Part shown: piece after piece, positions 12,231 through 24,660 of the stretch
Position numbering within the stretch: the first letter of the stretch is position 1
Layout of the letters: each line of letters starts with the position of its first letter
DNA from: Aquatica leii
Taxonomy: Eukaryota; Arthropoda; Insecta; Coleoptera; Lampyridae
Assembly: GCA_035610365.1 (NCBI GenBank)
Contig: CM069432.1
Location: 176,499,027-176,563,026 of the forward strand
Direction of reading: 5' to 3'
Length of the DNA stretch: 64,000 nt
The notes under the pieces: generated by a model
Told to the model about the DNA's origin: nothing
Seen by the model: the letters and a program-made list of their open reading frames with translations, nothing else
Databases searched by the model: none
Program-made: the position numbers and the translations under genes

Positions 12231-13234
12231 ATGAGTGATAGTAAAAATATTATGGATAGTACACCGCCGGAAGTACGTCAAGACGCTAATAAAGCATTGG
12301 TAAATTTATTACCAAAGAAATCTAAAGCAAGGTATGAATTGACATACTCAAAATTTGTCAATTGCACCCAAACAAAGAAAGTTTCCAATTTCACCGAAAA
12401 TGTTTTATTAGCATATTTTCAAACGTATCCTAATAAAAAGTCTTTGTGGGCTATGTATTCGATGTTAATTTTACACGACGTTAATATTTCGAATTATTCA
12501 AAACTAATTGCATTTCATCATCAGCCAAAAAAATCTAAAGTTTTAGAAGAAGAGCAAATTGCCAAATTTATAAATGACGCACCCAATAATGATTTTTTTT
12601 TAATGAAGGTATACATAAAATACTCATATTATTTACATATCTATAAATTTTAGGTTGTTTTAATAAAGGGTGTAGCTGAAGCTTGTCGTTGCGAAGAGCT
12701 ATGTAAAATGGCATTGAAAGTTATCGAATTTAAAACTGATATGATATCAGGTACGATACCAGATACCAAAACCTATACCACCCGACGATTCCTAACTGTA
12801 GATCCTGAATGGATTTCTTTGATAAAAGAATATAAAAATGTTAGAGTTAAGTGTAACCAAAAGCAGGATATGTTTTTTTAGTTACCATAATGGAAAATCT
12901 ATAAATTCTCCAGTTGGCATAAATACATTTGGGAAGATTCCATCACTAATCGCATTGCATCTTAAGCTTCATGATTTAAAAAAAGTATACTGGCTATTGA
13001 TTTCGCAGAACCTCGGTCACTTTGTTGGCAAATCACGGAGGTGATTTGGTGACTCTGAAAAGGCATGGAGGTTGAAAATCTTAGACTGTAGCTGAAAGGT
13101 ACATTGAAGAATCTGTCAGTAGTCGCATAGCTACAGCACAAAAATTGACTGCGGGTACATCTAGTACAGGTTCAGGCAGTTGCTTTGAAATTCCTGTCAT
13201 CAATGTGAACGTAATCCTGCTACTTCTACATTAA
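12231..13234 (+). pseudogene. Crypton-type tyrosine recombinase, intron-containing pseudogene
   Basis: Exon 1 (12231-12608) begins MSDSKNIMDSTPPEVRQDAN and encodes the SAM-like DNA-binding half. A 45-bp intron (12609-12653) runs from GTATAC to TTTTAG; removing it joins FLMK to VVLIKGVAEACRCEELCKM in frame. Exon 2 keeps the first catalytic Arg (CRCEEL, codon at 12687) and the Lys region (PDTKTYTTRR). It breaks at a T7 run with TAG at 12879, and the next frame continues GKSINSPVGINTFGKIPSLI. The GHCFRR box is GY*FRR, so the catalytic His is lost. HGGDLVTLKRHGG ends in a stop where Trp is expected. AERYIEE keeps the candidate nucleophile Tyr, and the frame ends at 13234. The protein would cut and rejoin DNA in an insect Crypton-like transposon. 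This copy is dead. The family assignment rests on recalled motif order. Confidence 0.8.
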
Positions 13235-16009
13235 CGCAGTCCTTGAACATAAAGAAGATTGTTCCAGGGGTCCGAATATCCAATAGCGGAACTTTAAATA
13301 TAAACAGTGTATATGTTAACATTTGTAATTCAAGCAATCATCAGTAGAATAGTTGTTCCATTTTATGTAATTGTAATTACTCCAGTCTCTGTTGCTTTGT
13401 TACAGATTATTAAACATTCTATTTTTTGTTCTTAACTTGTAAAATATTTATATAAAAATTACGGAGTAGATCAACAGATGAGAACAGCCAGATGACTGCT
13501 GCGATCAGGGTATCCAGATACGAATGTTAAATTCTCATTCGATTTATAGTAAAAAATCCCTCCGCCAATGTTAGGTTATGGCCGTTCAATATATACAAAA
13601 ATAAGAATAATCGTTTAATATTATTACATTCATTTAAATACTTACATTTTCTGATTATGTTGTAGCAAATTTGATAGCAATTATAATTACAGGTGATGTT
13701 AATTAACTTAACCATTCTAGAAACGCAATTATTTACCAATTACTTCACTTCATTTAAATAAATATCTTTATTTATCACACAAAACATATGTTTATTACCT
13801 ATAATTAATTGGTGTTGCCAACTTCATTAATCAAATGCACTAACCTTATTATTTATAAAATCAAATATTATTACAATTTCGTCACTTTATCTTAGTATTT
13901 TTGCAGAAAGTACACTCTAAGAAATTATATTTTCTTATTTTGAATATAGTTTTTAAATTAATACTGTAGAAATGCCTTTTTCAAACTCGCAAACTGTTTG
14001 ACGTTTGGATGCGGGAAATAAATGTCATTCGGGATGCAGATGTTTCTAATTATGCGTAAATGGCATTGAATATGAGTACAAAAAGTTATAATAGTGATCG
14101 CAAATTGGATTAACAAAATTGTAACAATCTGCTACCTAAAAGTTCTTGCGTAAGCAAATTTTATCGAGGTAATCTGTTTTGTCGTCTTTAACAGTTTAAA
14201 ATTTAATTTTATTTGATTGTTTCTAGTTAAATTAGAAACGTTCTTACTTTTATAAAGTTGCAAATTTTTATTAAAACTAAGAGTTTGTTTCTTGTTACTA
14301 TATTGTTTAGCAAAATAATTTGTATAAACAACATAATAAAATAAATATAATTATCAAAAACTCAAATTTGGTTTACTATTTTTTAAAAATTGTGTTAGTT
14401 TATGGTAATAAAATATAGTTTGTTTTATGTAAATTTAATTTTATTTGTAAACTCATAAATTGTTTAGACCATAAAATACAAAAAATAAGAAATCTAATTT
14501 TTTTAGTTTTACTCAAATTTGTATTCAACCTTTATTGTGTTTTGGTGTATAAAACAACATGTACATTTGATTACATAACCGAAATAAGACTTCTTAGTTT
14601 AATTCAATTAATTGCTACTCACACATCACACATTAATTAACTTGTGGTTTCTAACGCTTGGCTCTAATGTGATATTGTATAATTACTTACTTGTAAGTTG
14701 GTAACGTTATACAACTAATCTATAATTGTTTAGCTACAAAACAACTTAACGTGTTGTAATTAATAATAAATAAATATGTTAATTTGAGTTTACTAATTTG
14801 AAATATTCATGTTTTATGTCTGTATTGAAAAATTATGTTTTATGTTATAGTAGGTAATAATAATGTTATATCGGAATTTTTTTTTCACTTTATTATTGAC
14901 ATTTAAATGATAAATTAATTTGGTTAAATCTTGTTAAAATGAATAGTTATTTTTAGATCTTAAAACATGTTTTCCTTTTTTATTTTATTAGAAAACGATT
15001 ATATTTTTTGATTCTTTAAAGTTTATACTGTCTAAATATTAAGTATGCAAAAGTTTACAGAATTATAAACATTTTAAATAGTAATTTTAAATATTTAAAC
15101 TTTGTGCAGTGTTATAATTTAATCATATAAATTGATATATCATCAGTTTAAAATTGTACAGTATTAATATAGAATTTGATAATTGCTATTTTAGAGCTGA
15201 AATTTTAGTATAATCAATTAGAAACCATTGATTCAGATGTTATTGTTATAGTAGACAAATGCTAGTAGTTTTATTGGTAAACTAGTTGAACAAAAAACTA
15301 CTAATTTAGAACAAATTATAGCTTTTTATATGCATTAGTTTTTATAAAATAGTTATATTTTTAACTTGTTTATCCAAAAATATGTTTGTTAGATTTAATT
15401 TATTAAGGTTAATGTTGAAATATATTTAGTAACAATAGTTTTTTGACATTTTTCGCATATGTTTTGCATGTAATATCTAAATATGAACGTAAATATGCAT
15501 CAAATGTCTATTACTAATACATAAGAAAAATAAAGTTTAATGTTTTAAAGTTAATTTGTGTAAGCAATTATATTAGAACTTGCTTAAAAGCAAACGTTTT
15601 TCTTAATCTTTTATATAAAAACTAAATAAATCAAAGCAATTAAACCAACTGTAAGTGTAATAAAGACGGTTAGAACACTAACTTCTATTCTATTTCCAAT
15701 TTGCATTAATACTTATGTAATTAAATGTGATTAGATTTGCAATCAAGTACCTTAAATGCTATAGTTAGTAATTTTATATAATCAATACAAAGGATTCAAT
15801 TATTAGATACACTTACAATTGATTAATAAATTAGATTAATACTGTGTTTCAAGAAAACACCTGAGTTTAATAAGATTTTACTTTAATTAAATACTAACGA
15901 CAGAATATATTATATAAAGTTTTAATTACATTATTTTTTAATTAATTTTAGTTACAATTTTAATTGACTGCATATTATTAAGCATTATGTGTTTATAATT
16001 ATAACCAAA
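13235..16009. other. AT-rich stretch, nothing recognised
   Basis: Only short AT-driven open frames appear (for example 13527-13739 on the minus strand). Neither strand gives a recognisable protein, ribozyme or terminal repeat. Confidence 0.55.
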
Positions 16010-16560
16010 TAAAAAAAGGATCGACGCAAAAACGCATTTATGTAAAATCCCGCTTCTTGCGTCGCGATCAGACTACAGTAGCGTAGGAAGTAATACTTAC
16101 TTTTGCGGTGAAAATACATTCCTAAATAATTTGCAAATAAATTTGTTCAAAACATCTTTTTACTTAAATGGCTCCTTGTATATTAATTATAATAATTATA
16201 TTAAAACATATCGCATATTTACTAAATAAGTACGTGCATCCTATTTGTTACGACAAACATGTTCATGTTACAAAAAACTTGTTAAAAATCATAATAACCA
16301 AATTATTTATATTTATGTATTTAGGTTTTAAATCTATTGCAACCTTTTCATGAATAATCAGTTAACCAATGCAGTTTTATGCCATTTACGATTCTTTTTA
16401 CAATGCGGTATGTATAATATGTTATAATCATCAATGTCATTAATACATACATACATAATACATATAATAAGTATGTTACATCGCTAATAAAAATTTTGGT
16501 ACCAGCAGTGCAAAAAATGATTGATGTTCCCAATTTTCTGTGAAATGAGTTCTAGTAATA
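16010..16560 (+). repeat. Dispersed repeat family B, plus-strand copy
   Basis: About 550 bp related to the inverse of 19800-20400. Shared landmarks in order are AACGCATTT, GCGATNAGACTAC..GTAGCGTA, AAATGGCT, the block GCACGTGCAT / CTATTTGTT, GTTAACCAATGCA, and GANGTTCCCAATTTT. The divergence is considerable, with indels. The two copies are about 3.3 kb apart in inverse orientation. No protein is encoded, and no clear terminal repeats or tail identify the class. Confidence 0.7.
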
Positions 16561-16959
16561 AACTTAAAAGACAACACTTACACAGTAAAATGTAAGTTTT
16601 TATTGTATACAAACTTGTGTAATTGTTTAATTACATTAAAAAATTTTTTTTTGTATAATACTATAAATTTTTAAATTATTATTACATTATTAGTAGGGCA
16701 CAACTAAAAACACGGTGACTTTTAGAAAAATGTAAAAAAACACGGTTGTTGGTCCAAAGTTGAGTATAAACACGGATTAACAAAAATTTGCATACATTGT
16801 AATAATCATTCTTATTATGCATACAATAATACATTAGTAATCAATATTTGTTATAAAAATTATAAAGCACAAAGAACTCATATACAGCTACTTCAAGAGC
16901 AAAATATTTATACGGAGGAATTTTTTTTGCAATTTGATTGTTAATTAGACCAGGGATAG

Positions 16960-17580
16960 TCAATTTTAAGAATTTTTGCTTGTTGCGGATCAAAAAGTCT
17001 TACAGCTTACATAAACTGCGGTGTTCGTCTGATAACGTCAAGTCACTAGATTTCTCTGATGTCCAGGCTAGTAGATCCGTAACGCGATTGTATGCTTTAT
17101 AAATGTTTATATCCCTCCCTTCGAACTATTTTAGGAGCTCCATAACACTGACGGTGTTAAATGTAATGAATTTTATCTCGGTGGCCACATCAACATCTTC
17201 CAATGAGACGTGTAACACTTGTAGCGCATTTGTTGAAAGTGATTTTTCCATTTCACTCGCGATTGAGCCAACATAAAATTGCACATATTTTGCATGATGT
17301 ATTGTAGAAAACCAACTATTCTATCGAGTAGTTATAGGTACTGGCGGTAAAGTTACATTGTTGACTTTAATTATCTCTTCCAAATATTCTTTATACCTGA
17401 GTATAAATGAACATAAAGAAAGATGCTTGTAATGTAAAAATTTGATATCCTACACTTTGTACTTGTATTGCCTTTTTAATGCGACGCAGAATTACTGCAA
17501 TATTATTGTATAATTGTCGGAGCTTTGTCAAAAGGTTCTTTTTTTGATTTCTGATATTCATCGGTTTGGTTACATACAAT
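16960..17580 (-). pseudogene. Unidentified transposon-like coding relic
   Basis: On the minus strand from about 17300 to 17010 the frame reads MEKSLSTNALQVLHVSLEDV, DVATEIKFITFNTVSVMELL, a stop, then FEGRDINIYKAYNRVTDLLA, with amino-acid composition unlike AT noise. It continues TLSDEHRSL. A further minus-strand frame lies upstream (17391-17579, RNQKKNLLTKLRQLYNNIAV). The 3' side carries CAGGGATAGTCAA around 16964, similar to hAT-type terminal sequence. I do not recognise the protein with certainty; a decayed hAT-like element is one possibility. Confidence 0.35.
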
Positions 17581-18335
17581 GTTGTTGGGATCGATCTTTC
17601 AATGGATTAGCTTTAACACATGTTTATTTGAATTGCAATCTGGTTTATGTTTATATTTATGCTTTCCAGTAATATTTGAAAAGAATTTATGTGTGCAAAA
17701 ACCACAAATACGAAAGGTATAGTTGTAAAGCTGATGCTACGTGTTTCTCTGCATAACAGTTTAATTTTATATCATCAGTTACATTGATGTAACTGATTTA
17801 AAAAAGCTGATGCGTTTACTTTTTAGCATACCTAGCTGTTCGACTACAAATTTGTAGGTGTAACGTATTTAACATGAACTTTTAGTTTGATAATCAATAT
17901 CATGTTTCTAAGATGCAATGCCTATGTATTTTGCACACAAACATTATCCGCAATGATAAAACCCGCTTTTACGAAATATATATTTATATTATGAATTTAT
18001 AAATTAGTTTATCAAACATTATGTTTAGCGTTTACATTTTTTATACAGAATATGAATTACAATTAGTTAACTGAAATGCTTAAAAGTGTTAATATTTAAT
18101 ATTCTCTATTGTAAATTAATGTTATTTTACGTTGTATTTTATAGTATTGTTTTTATATTTAAAATTTCTTTTTGATTACTTTTTTAATTTAGAAATTGTT
18201 GCAGCAGATTTTTCACATTCCTATAAGGAAAGCATAGTAATCGCATTTTTATTTCAAAAAAATTTTTTTGCTTAATTTTATGTTTCAGGTCTCTTGAAAT
18301 AGAAAAATGTGTTTTGACAAAAACAAACTTGTGGA
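17581..18335. other. AT-rich stretch, nothing recognised
   Basis: No supported feature. It includes the short block CACATTCCTATAAGGAAAGC, weakly repeated at about 18930-18950. Confidence 0.5.
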
Positions 18336-18337
18336 TG

Positions 18338-18475
18338 CCTGTGTGTGTGTGTGTTTGCTTGTGTGTGTGTGCGTGAGTGCGTGTGCGTGAGTGCGCGTGT
18401 GCGTGCATCTGCGCGCGCGCGCGCGCGCGCTTGTATGTGTGTGTGTGTGTTTGCTTGTGTGTGTGTGCGTGTGAA
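18338..18475. repeat. GT/GC alternating microsatellite
   Basis: A run of alternating purine-pyrimidine dinucleotides: TG tracts interrupted by TTGCT, GTGCGTGAG units, then a (GC)10 core at about 18411-18430 and more TG. Open frames through it on both strands (Cys/Val or His/Thr repeats) are translation artefacts. The alternating pattern is the type that can adopt Z-DNA. Confidence 0.95.
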
Positions 18476-19799
18476 GAAATCGGAAGTGGGTGTATCCTTC
18501 ATTTTTAACAGTTTTTCTTATATAATTTTGTACGTATGTAAATTATTCGAATTATTTTAGCAGTTTCTTATAGAGATAATTCTTTCTAACAGTTTATTCA
18601 AATAAAACATTAACAGTTTATTAGATATTTTATTTATAATTTAAAGTGCATTTGATATATAATCTAGGTTAGAATCCTGCATGCGACAATTTTTTTTAGG
18701 AAAAATTTCATATCTTGAAGAGAAAGCAAGATAGGTTAAAAATAATCATTTTTACTGATTTACTAAAGGGAAAAGCAATATCGAGACGCGGAATTATAGG
18801 GGTTAGTCGATATGACAACATAAGCTTAATTTGCCATATTTTAGTTATATCTTAATGAAGTCTAGAAAAAAAATTAATCAAAACGGTTTTATTACAACAT
18901 AATCTTTAAAAAAAATTGTAGACATTCCTTCAACATTCCTTATAGGAAAGTCGTGTCATGACCACACTAGTTTTTTTGAGATGTAAAAATTAAATATATT
19001 TGGGATGTTTATAGGAAACAAAGATGTTTTCAAAATGCTCTTTCCGTTTTTGCCATTTGTTCTATGCTATTTTTTAATATAATTTTTTAGGTTAAATTTT
19101 ATGTTATCATTTATAAACTTCTTATCTGTTGTAATTTCAATCAACAAAAGTAATATTTGTATTTGCTAGTTTGTGATTATTGGTACATATTAACCTTGTT
19201 TCATAGGCAGCCGTAAATTTTGTATCAGTAAGAACAGCTTTAAAAATCAATATAATGACTGTTAGTTTCAGTTGCAGTTATCTAATTATTTTAAAGAGCT
19301 CATTATGCTACAGATTTAAAAATGTATACATAATATATTGGCATTTTATAGTTTAAAAATGATTTATGTAGATTGCACATCCAATTTTTTAGTTTTTTTG
19401 AAATTTATTTGTAAAATTGCTTATATGATTAACAGTAATGTTTACAATTTTGATTTTTTGGAATTTCAAATTTAATGCAGACGAATAAAAAACGACGTCA
19501 GGGGAAAAATTATTCGTAAACAAAGATTTGTTTTGACCAACACAATTACTCAAATGCAAATGGTATCTTAACAACAAAACAATTATTAATAACACAGACC
19601 TATACTACTTAGTCTTAGTCTACTTTAATTTAATTTGCATAGACTAAATTTATTAAAAACAAATTTGGGTATGGGTTGCGAACTAATCTACACTTTTATA
19701 GCTATTTACAGTAAACCTACAATGTAAACCTATTCATTGTTGTAGAATACGGACAAAGTACCGTTTAAATCACGTTTTTAGTTCAATGATAGAATTAGT
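18476..19799. other. AT-rich stretch, nothing recognised
   Basis: No coding or RNA feature can be supported. A small block around 18690-18960 is slightly less AT-rich but gives no readable protein. Confidence 0.5.
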
Positions 19800-20400
19800 T
19801 TTTGTTTTTCTACTAGAAGTCGTTTGAAATAAAATTGGGAACGTCAATAACTTTTCGCGCAGCTAATTTGTTACCAACATGTGTGTTAGCAATGTAACAT
19901 ATTTATCGAAATAATTGCATTGGTTAACTTTTATCTTCAAATGAGATTACTTATAAATAGGTTGCAACTTAAAATCTAGTGGCGTGTATCTATAATCTGA
20001 AGACATTAAAAAACAATACATATATATGAATAATTTTGTTCTTACAATTTTTATTAAAGTTTTTTGTGACATAAACATGTTGTTTATCAGAACAAATAAA
20101 ATGCACGTGCTTATTTTATCCACTAAATATGAGATGAGTTTTAAAAATACAAAAGTAGCCATTTAGGCGAAAAGATGTTTTGAACAAATCTATTTCGAAA
20201 TTATCTAAGAATGTACTTTTACCGCAAATGTATTAGTTTTGAATACTTATTTTTTTAAATAAACAATAGCACAATCAAAAAGTAGCGTTAAGAAACTGTA
20301 ACGTACAACTAATCGTACGCTACGTAGTCTAATCGCGGCCCAATAGTCAGGATACTACACAAATGCGTTCTTGCGTTGGTTTTTGTTTTATTTGGTTATA
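19800..20400 (-). repeat. Dispersed repeat family B, minus-strand copy
   Basis: Inverse partner of 16010-16560. Read on the minus strand it runs AACGCATTTGTGTAG, GCCGCGATTAGACTAC, AATGGCTACTTTTG, AGCACGTGCATTTTATTTGT, AGTTAACCAATGCAATTA and GACGTTCCCAATTTT. A minus-strand open frame at 19947-20162 is a chance frame inside the repeat. Confidence 0.7.
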
Positions 20401-23400
20401 CGTATAGTATAATTTCGTATTTTTAAGTAAATTAAAACTTAAAAATATGTTAGTGGATTACTTTTTAAAAATTATTTTTTTGTTTAAGGTTTGTTAGAGT
20501 TTGCATAATTTGTAAATAACCTGTAGGCGAAGCTTTTTTACACGAGTTTCTAAGACAATTATTTTATTGTGACAAAAATATATGTGTATATAGTAAATAT
20601 TTTACTCGCAGAGTTGTCTTGAAAAATACACTACAACGAAAGCAATAACAATCGTGAATCGACCATTAGACACTCTCAATTTTATGTGCGTTATCGGTTG
20701 ATCTGATGTTTACATCAGCAGTAATTTAATATTTTTAGTCATTTTATGTGTTTATATACACATTTAATGTAGTTTTGAATTATTATTATTATTATATAAT
20801 TTTATTATTTTCTAATTAAGTTATTTTGTGGCTTTCAACATCAGTTTTGTTATTCAAATCGTAAATTTTTTTGAGTCTTTTCAAGATTTACACGTTTTTT
20901 ATATGTTTTTTATTAGTATTTTTTTAAACAATGCTAATGTGTTAAATTTTTCAACTGAAATTGACGTTTTACTTATAGCGTTCTCTAATAACCTTAATTT
21001 GAATTGTGTTTTTACTTTTTACTTCAATGTGAAAAATATTGTACAATTTTCGTATTTAATCTGTTTTACTACGTTCAAGCACGTAGATTACAGCCCCCCG
21101 CTTCGCTGTTGGGCTTTAATATAGTGCCCTCACGCAGTAAAACACTTAATTACGCATTTTTACTATTAAACTACAAAAATTACATTAACAAACTTTTACT
21201 CGTTTTCAACAAATATTTACAAATCTACCTAAAGTTTTGTATACTAAAATACAAATATAAACGCTTTCACGCTGTTTTTATCTAAGTAGCATCACTTTTA
21301 TCTTTTTTTAGTAAAAGCTTTTAAAATAATTTTACGTAAAGCTTTTAGTATATTCACATAACGCAAGTTTACAGCTTTTACAGAATTTAAGCTTCTTGAT
21401 CAACAAGTAGAATTTAATCTTTTAAGAGTGACTCAAACTTGTTTGTAAAATTAGAAAATGAATTTTACTTCTTGATGTTTAGTTATTGATTTTATCTTTT
21501 TTTAGTATAATTTTAAATATTATATAACAGATTTGTTTTATTATAAAAAACAAGTAGTAAGAATACAACAAATAGAACCCCTATATTTTTTGCATAAGAG
21601 GAATGTTATAATTGAAAGTAGTGCAAAACCACTTTAAGAGCACGTTTAATAATTTAATTTATTGGTTGGGTTTTCATGAATTCAATTATAAATTGGCATA
21701 CCTACGACAATAAAATTAAACAAATTAAGTGTTATTTTATATTAATGTTAAAAAATAGGTCTGTTGAAATATTTAATATACAATATACATACTATATATA
21801 CGAAACCAAAAAAAGAGTATTCTAATACTGTGTTGGTTATCTGACAATTTTCATGGCTTGATGAATTATTTACTATCACAACTTCAAACCAACGTTTCTT
21901 GCGTTCTATTTAAGTATAATAACAGTCATACGACAGCTAAGAGAAGTAAAAACTTATTTTTTGTAGATTACGCTCATTTGATGTATATTTTTTACAAAAG
22001 GTTGTATTAAATGATGTAAGATTTTATCAATATTTTTAAAGAACATATTTACAGTTAATAGGTGAGATCACAGAAACTATGATTCAATATACAATAAATT
22101 GCTTATTTTAAGATAAAAGTATGACATTAGCGTATATTATGTTTAAATATTTAATCTTTTAAATTATAAATTGTTTAAAAAACGTGTTTTTAAAGAAAAA
22201 TTTTTATAATATATAACTGTCATAACTTATGTATTCGTGTTATTTTGAGAGTATGGGCAGATTTGTAGGCCGAGGTGAAACCAAATACCGAAGTTTTTTT
22301 GTGCCAACTGTCGTATAAATTTGTTAAATACAGTTAGATGAGTATGTGATTATAAAAAAAATTAATAACATATGTTCATAAAACTAAAACCTGCAATGAC
22401 AAAATTTTATTGTATTTGTAAATTTGTTTGACAATTACATAACTTTATTACAATGCAACTTATATTAAAACAAAATTATTATAGTTTTTAGCAATTGTAA
22501 AACTACAAGCAAATTTATTATATTTATTTTTAAAAATTTTGTTAGTGTTATTATAAACAATAACGCGGATAATAGTTTATGTTAGTAATAATATTTCTGA
22601 CACATATGACAGATGACGTATAAAATTATCAATTTTAGGTTATAAAATTCTACTACGTTTTACCGGCTTAGTCAGAAAAAGGACATTTTCTAGCTGACTG
22701 TAAAATACACTAAAACGGACAAAACCACAAAACAGTTATTTGTATCACTAGTTCATAAAGAGCTATTTTTCCAGTATGAGTATGTTAGTAAACCAATGCC
22801 TACAAAGTGCAAATACTAGCAAAATACTTTCAGAACGTGTGATTTTGTATTAACTTATATATAAATTGGTAACAAAAGCTATTTAAGTATTCTTTTTAAT
22901 AAAACTATTATTGCTTTTAGCAATTGATATAAGCAAACCACCAATTTTGTAAATTCCGACGGGTTTAACGATACATTTTTCTTTAGTGTAATTGATAAAA
23001 AGCCTTTCGTGCAGTTTTTTGGTTTTTATAAGGTGTTAAGATGCTAAAGCAGTCTTAAATATATGTTCCATAATGCCAGCTTTAATCAAAAATTCATGAA
23101 GTGATTCTTATCCAAGATCATTGACTTTCCGTTTCAAATAAGGAATGACATTATTTTACTAATGTCAATTCCTTCATGTAGATTTATAGTCAATTGTAAC
23201 ATAGTATATTTGCTTCATAATGATGAATTTTTATACCGACAAAGTTTGCTGTTGAAATGCGATAGAATTCAGTCTTTATAGGTCGTTTTAATGTCTTTAC
23301 TAAAACACCACTTTTGATATGTACTGTAAATTTTTTTGTATATGTAAATGCTTAGATTCTGCTGGTAATAGTAAATCTCTAGCAACAGCAGCAATATTTG

Positions 23401-23643
23401 TAATTGCTTCCTTATTAAAACTCTTAGAACTGCACGTTTACATATTGCATACCAAAAATATAATAAACAACTTTGTAACTAAGGACACAACATACACATA
23501 CACAGGTACTTACTTTATTTCGTTAAATTTTATTTTTTTAAAATATAAAAAAAACTAATTCGCAGTGAGACATAAAGCTTTGTATGCAATTCGTACATAA
23601 TTAGGCTTTATGGACTTGCTGACGCTCGCTCTGCTCTAAACTT
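20401..23643. other. Mostly empty; possible coding relic near 23020-23430 (minus)
   Basis: Most of this is AT-rich with nothing readable. A short GC-richer spot sits at 21090-21135. At 23020-23430 the minus strand gives suggestive runs such as ITNIAAVARDLLLPAESKHL and VNDLG*ESLHEFLIKAGIME separated by stops. Its composition looks like old coding DNA, but I cannot name the family. Confidence 0.4.
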
Positions 23644-23940
23644 TTGAACTTGTCAATAAATAGATACTACAACATAATATACTCCAAAACAAAATATAAA
23701 ACTAAATTAAACGTGAAACACAATGTTATATACACAATCGTGTGCATTGGATGCAATAAATTTTATGTAAGACATTCAAAACAAAAAAAAACTATTAATT
23801 TTATAACATACTATGAATATGATTGTAAAAACAAGAAGGCAAAATTAGTTCATGTTCTTTATCATATATTAATACTAGCCATAATTTTGATTAGCAAACT
23901 AATGATCTTAGATATGGAAAATGGAACATAGATTCTTAAA
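23644..23940 (+). pseudogene. Penelope-like element GIY-YIG endonuclease remnant
   Basis: The frame contains NVIYTIVCIGCNKFYVRHSK, where VIYTI...FYVRHS occupies the GIY...YIG positions of the Penelope endonuclease core (usual form VYKI.C..CNKFYIGQT). It then reads YEYDCKNKKAK and ends KLMILDMENG, matching the EH..DCKNKK and KILDMEN blocks seen in arthropod PLEs. YIG has become YVR and later parts are scrambled, so it is inactive. It belongs to a different PLE lineage from 28724-30964. It lies about 400 bp upstream of a retrozyme relic, with a mariner relic between. Confidence 0.7.
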
Positions 23941-24041
23941 AAAAATAATTTATTGGCGAGACGAGAGGAGACGAATTATAAGCCACGACCAGGTGCATTG
24001 TTTACTGCTTCAACAGACAGTAATGTGGTATGTGAAAGAAA

Positions 24042-24272
24042 TGGAAGGTATTAGAGCATCCACCCTATAGTTCCAATTTATCGCTTTGCAATTTTCACAT
24101 TTTTGAGCCACTGAAAAACACCTTAAAAGGTAATCGTTTTTAGTCGGACAAAGAAATACAAAATGCCGCAAAAGAACTCTTCGAGCAGCAGCCACAAAAA
24201 TTCTTTAAGCAGGATATACATCGGTTGGTAAAATGTGATATGTGCCTTAATTGTTGTGGTAATTATTTGTAA
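24042..24272 (+). pseudogene. mariner transposase C-terminal remnant
   Basis: One frame reads WKVLEHPPYSSNLSLCNFHI, FEPLKNTLKGNRF, one stop, SDKEIQNAAKELFEQQPQKF, FKQDIHRLVKCDMCLNCCGN, YL and TAA at 24270-24272. This is the C-terminal third of a mariner transposase (canonical W.VLEHPPYSPDLAPCDFH). The third catalytic Asp in PCDFH is Asn here and SPDL is SSNL, so it is inactive. Upstream parts are scrambled between about 23940 and 24041. An open frame on the opposite strand here is a shadow. Confidence 0.85.
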
Positions 24273-24340
24273 ATATATTTACCAATAATATTTTTCTGGA
24301 CCCAAAATGGGTTTCAATTAAACAAGCCTCAAAGTTATTT

Positions 24341-24660
24341 ACAGTTATCTTTAATACATAGTAACTATAAGATTACTCTGCCATCAAACTTTGCTAATGG
24401 TCACCTCTATCGTGCATGAATATGAAACTATAAAGTTTGTCGATGCAATTGTAGGAATACATTAGAGTGTGTTTTTTACTGCTGTGGAGTTCCAAAAGAG
24501 CGAAATGACCGCCCAGTAGTTTACTCTGGTGGAATTTGCATAATTGCATCAAGATTGATTTACCCCCAATGTCTTGTACGTTGTGGTTATATCCCGTAGC
24601 TTTAGTTGAAACTATTTTAAATAACGTAAGTGTAAAATTAACTTTATACCTATTTACAGT
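24341..24660 (+). mobile_element. Retrozyme-like relic, single decayed copy
   Basis: About 320 bp homologous to the minus strand of 1889-2375: ACAGTTAT...ACATAGTAA, CTCTGCCATCAAAC, GATGCAATTGTAGGAAT ACATTAGAG, then the hammerhead region, then CTCTGGTGGAATTTGCA, AATTGCATCAAGATTG and ACGTTGTGGTTATATCCC. It has one copy only, so no dimer. Open frames through it on both strands are fortuitous. Confidence 0.75.
24464..24527 (+). ncRNA. Decayed hammerhead ribozyme
   Basis: Stem I is intact (TACTG at 24477-24481 with CAGTA at 24514-24518; AGAGT with ACTCT distally). The core CTGANGA has become CTGTGGA (24482-24488), losing the invariant A6. GAAA is kept (24502-24505). Stem II (GTTCC / GAGC) and stem III (ATGACCGC in place of the ACGGCCGT palindrome) are broken. 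It is almost certainly inactive. Confidence 0.65.

Noticed and set aside
18184-18560. Cys/Val- and His/Thr-rich open frames
   Set aside because: Translation of the GT/GC microsatellite, not genes.
18660-18690. GGTTAGAATCC as a tRNA T-arm
   Set aside because: No acceptor, D or anticodon arms can be formed around it; no tRNA gene was found in the window.
24010-24195. Minus-strand 61-codon frame
   Set aside because: Antisense of the mariner remnant at 24042-24272.
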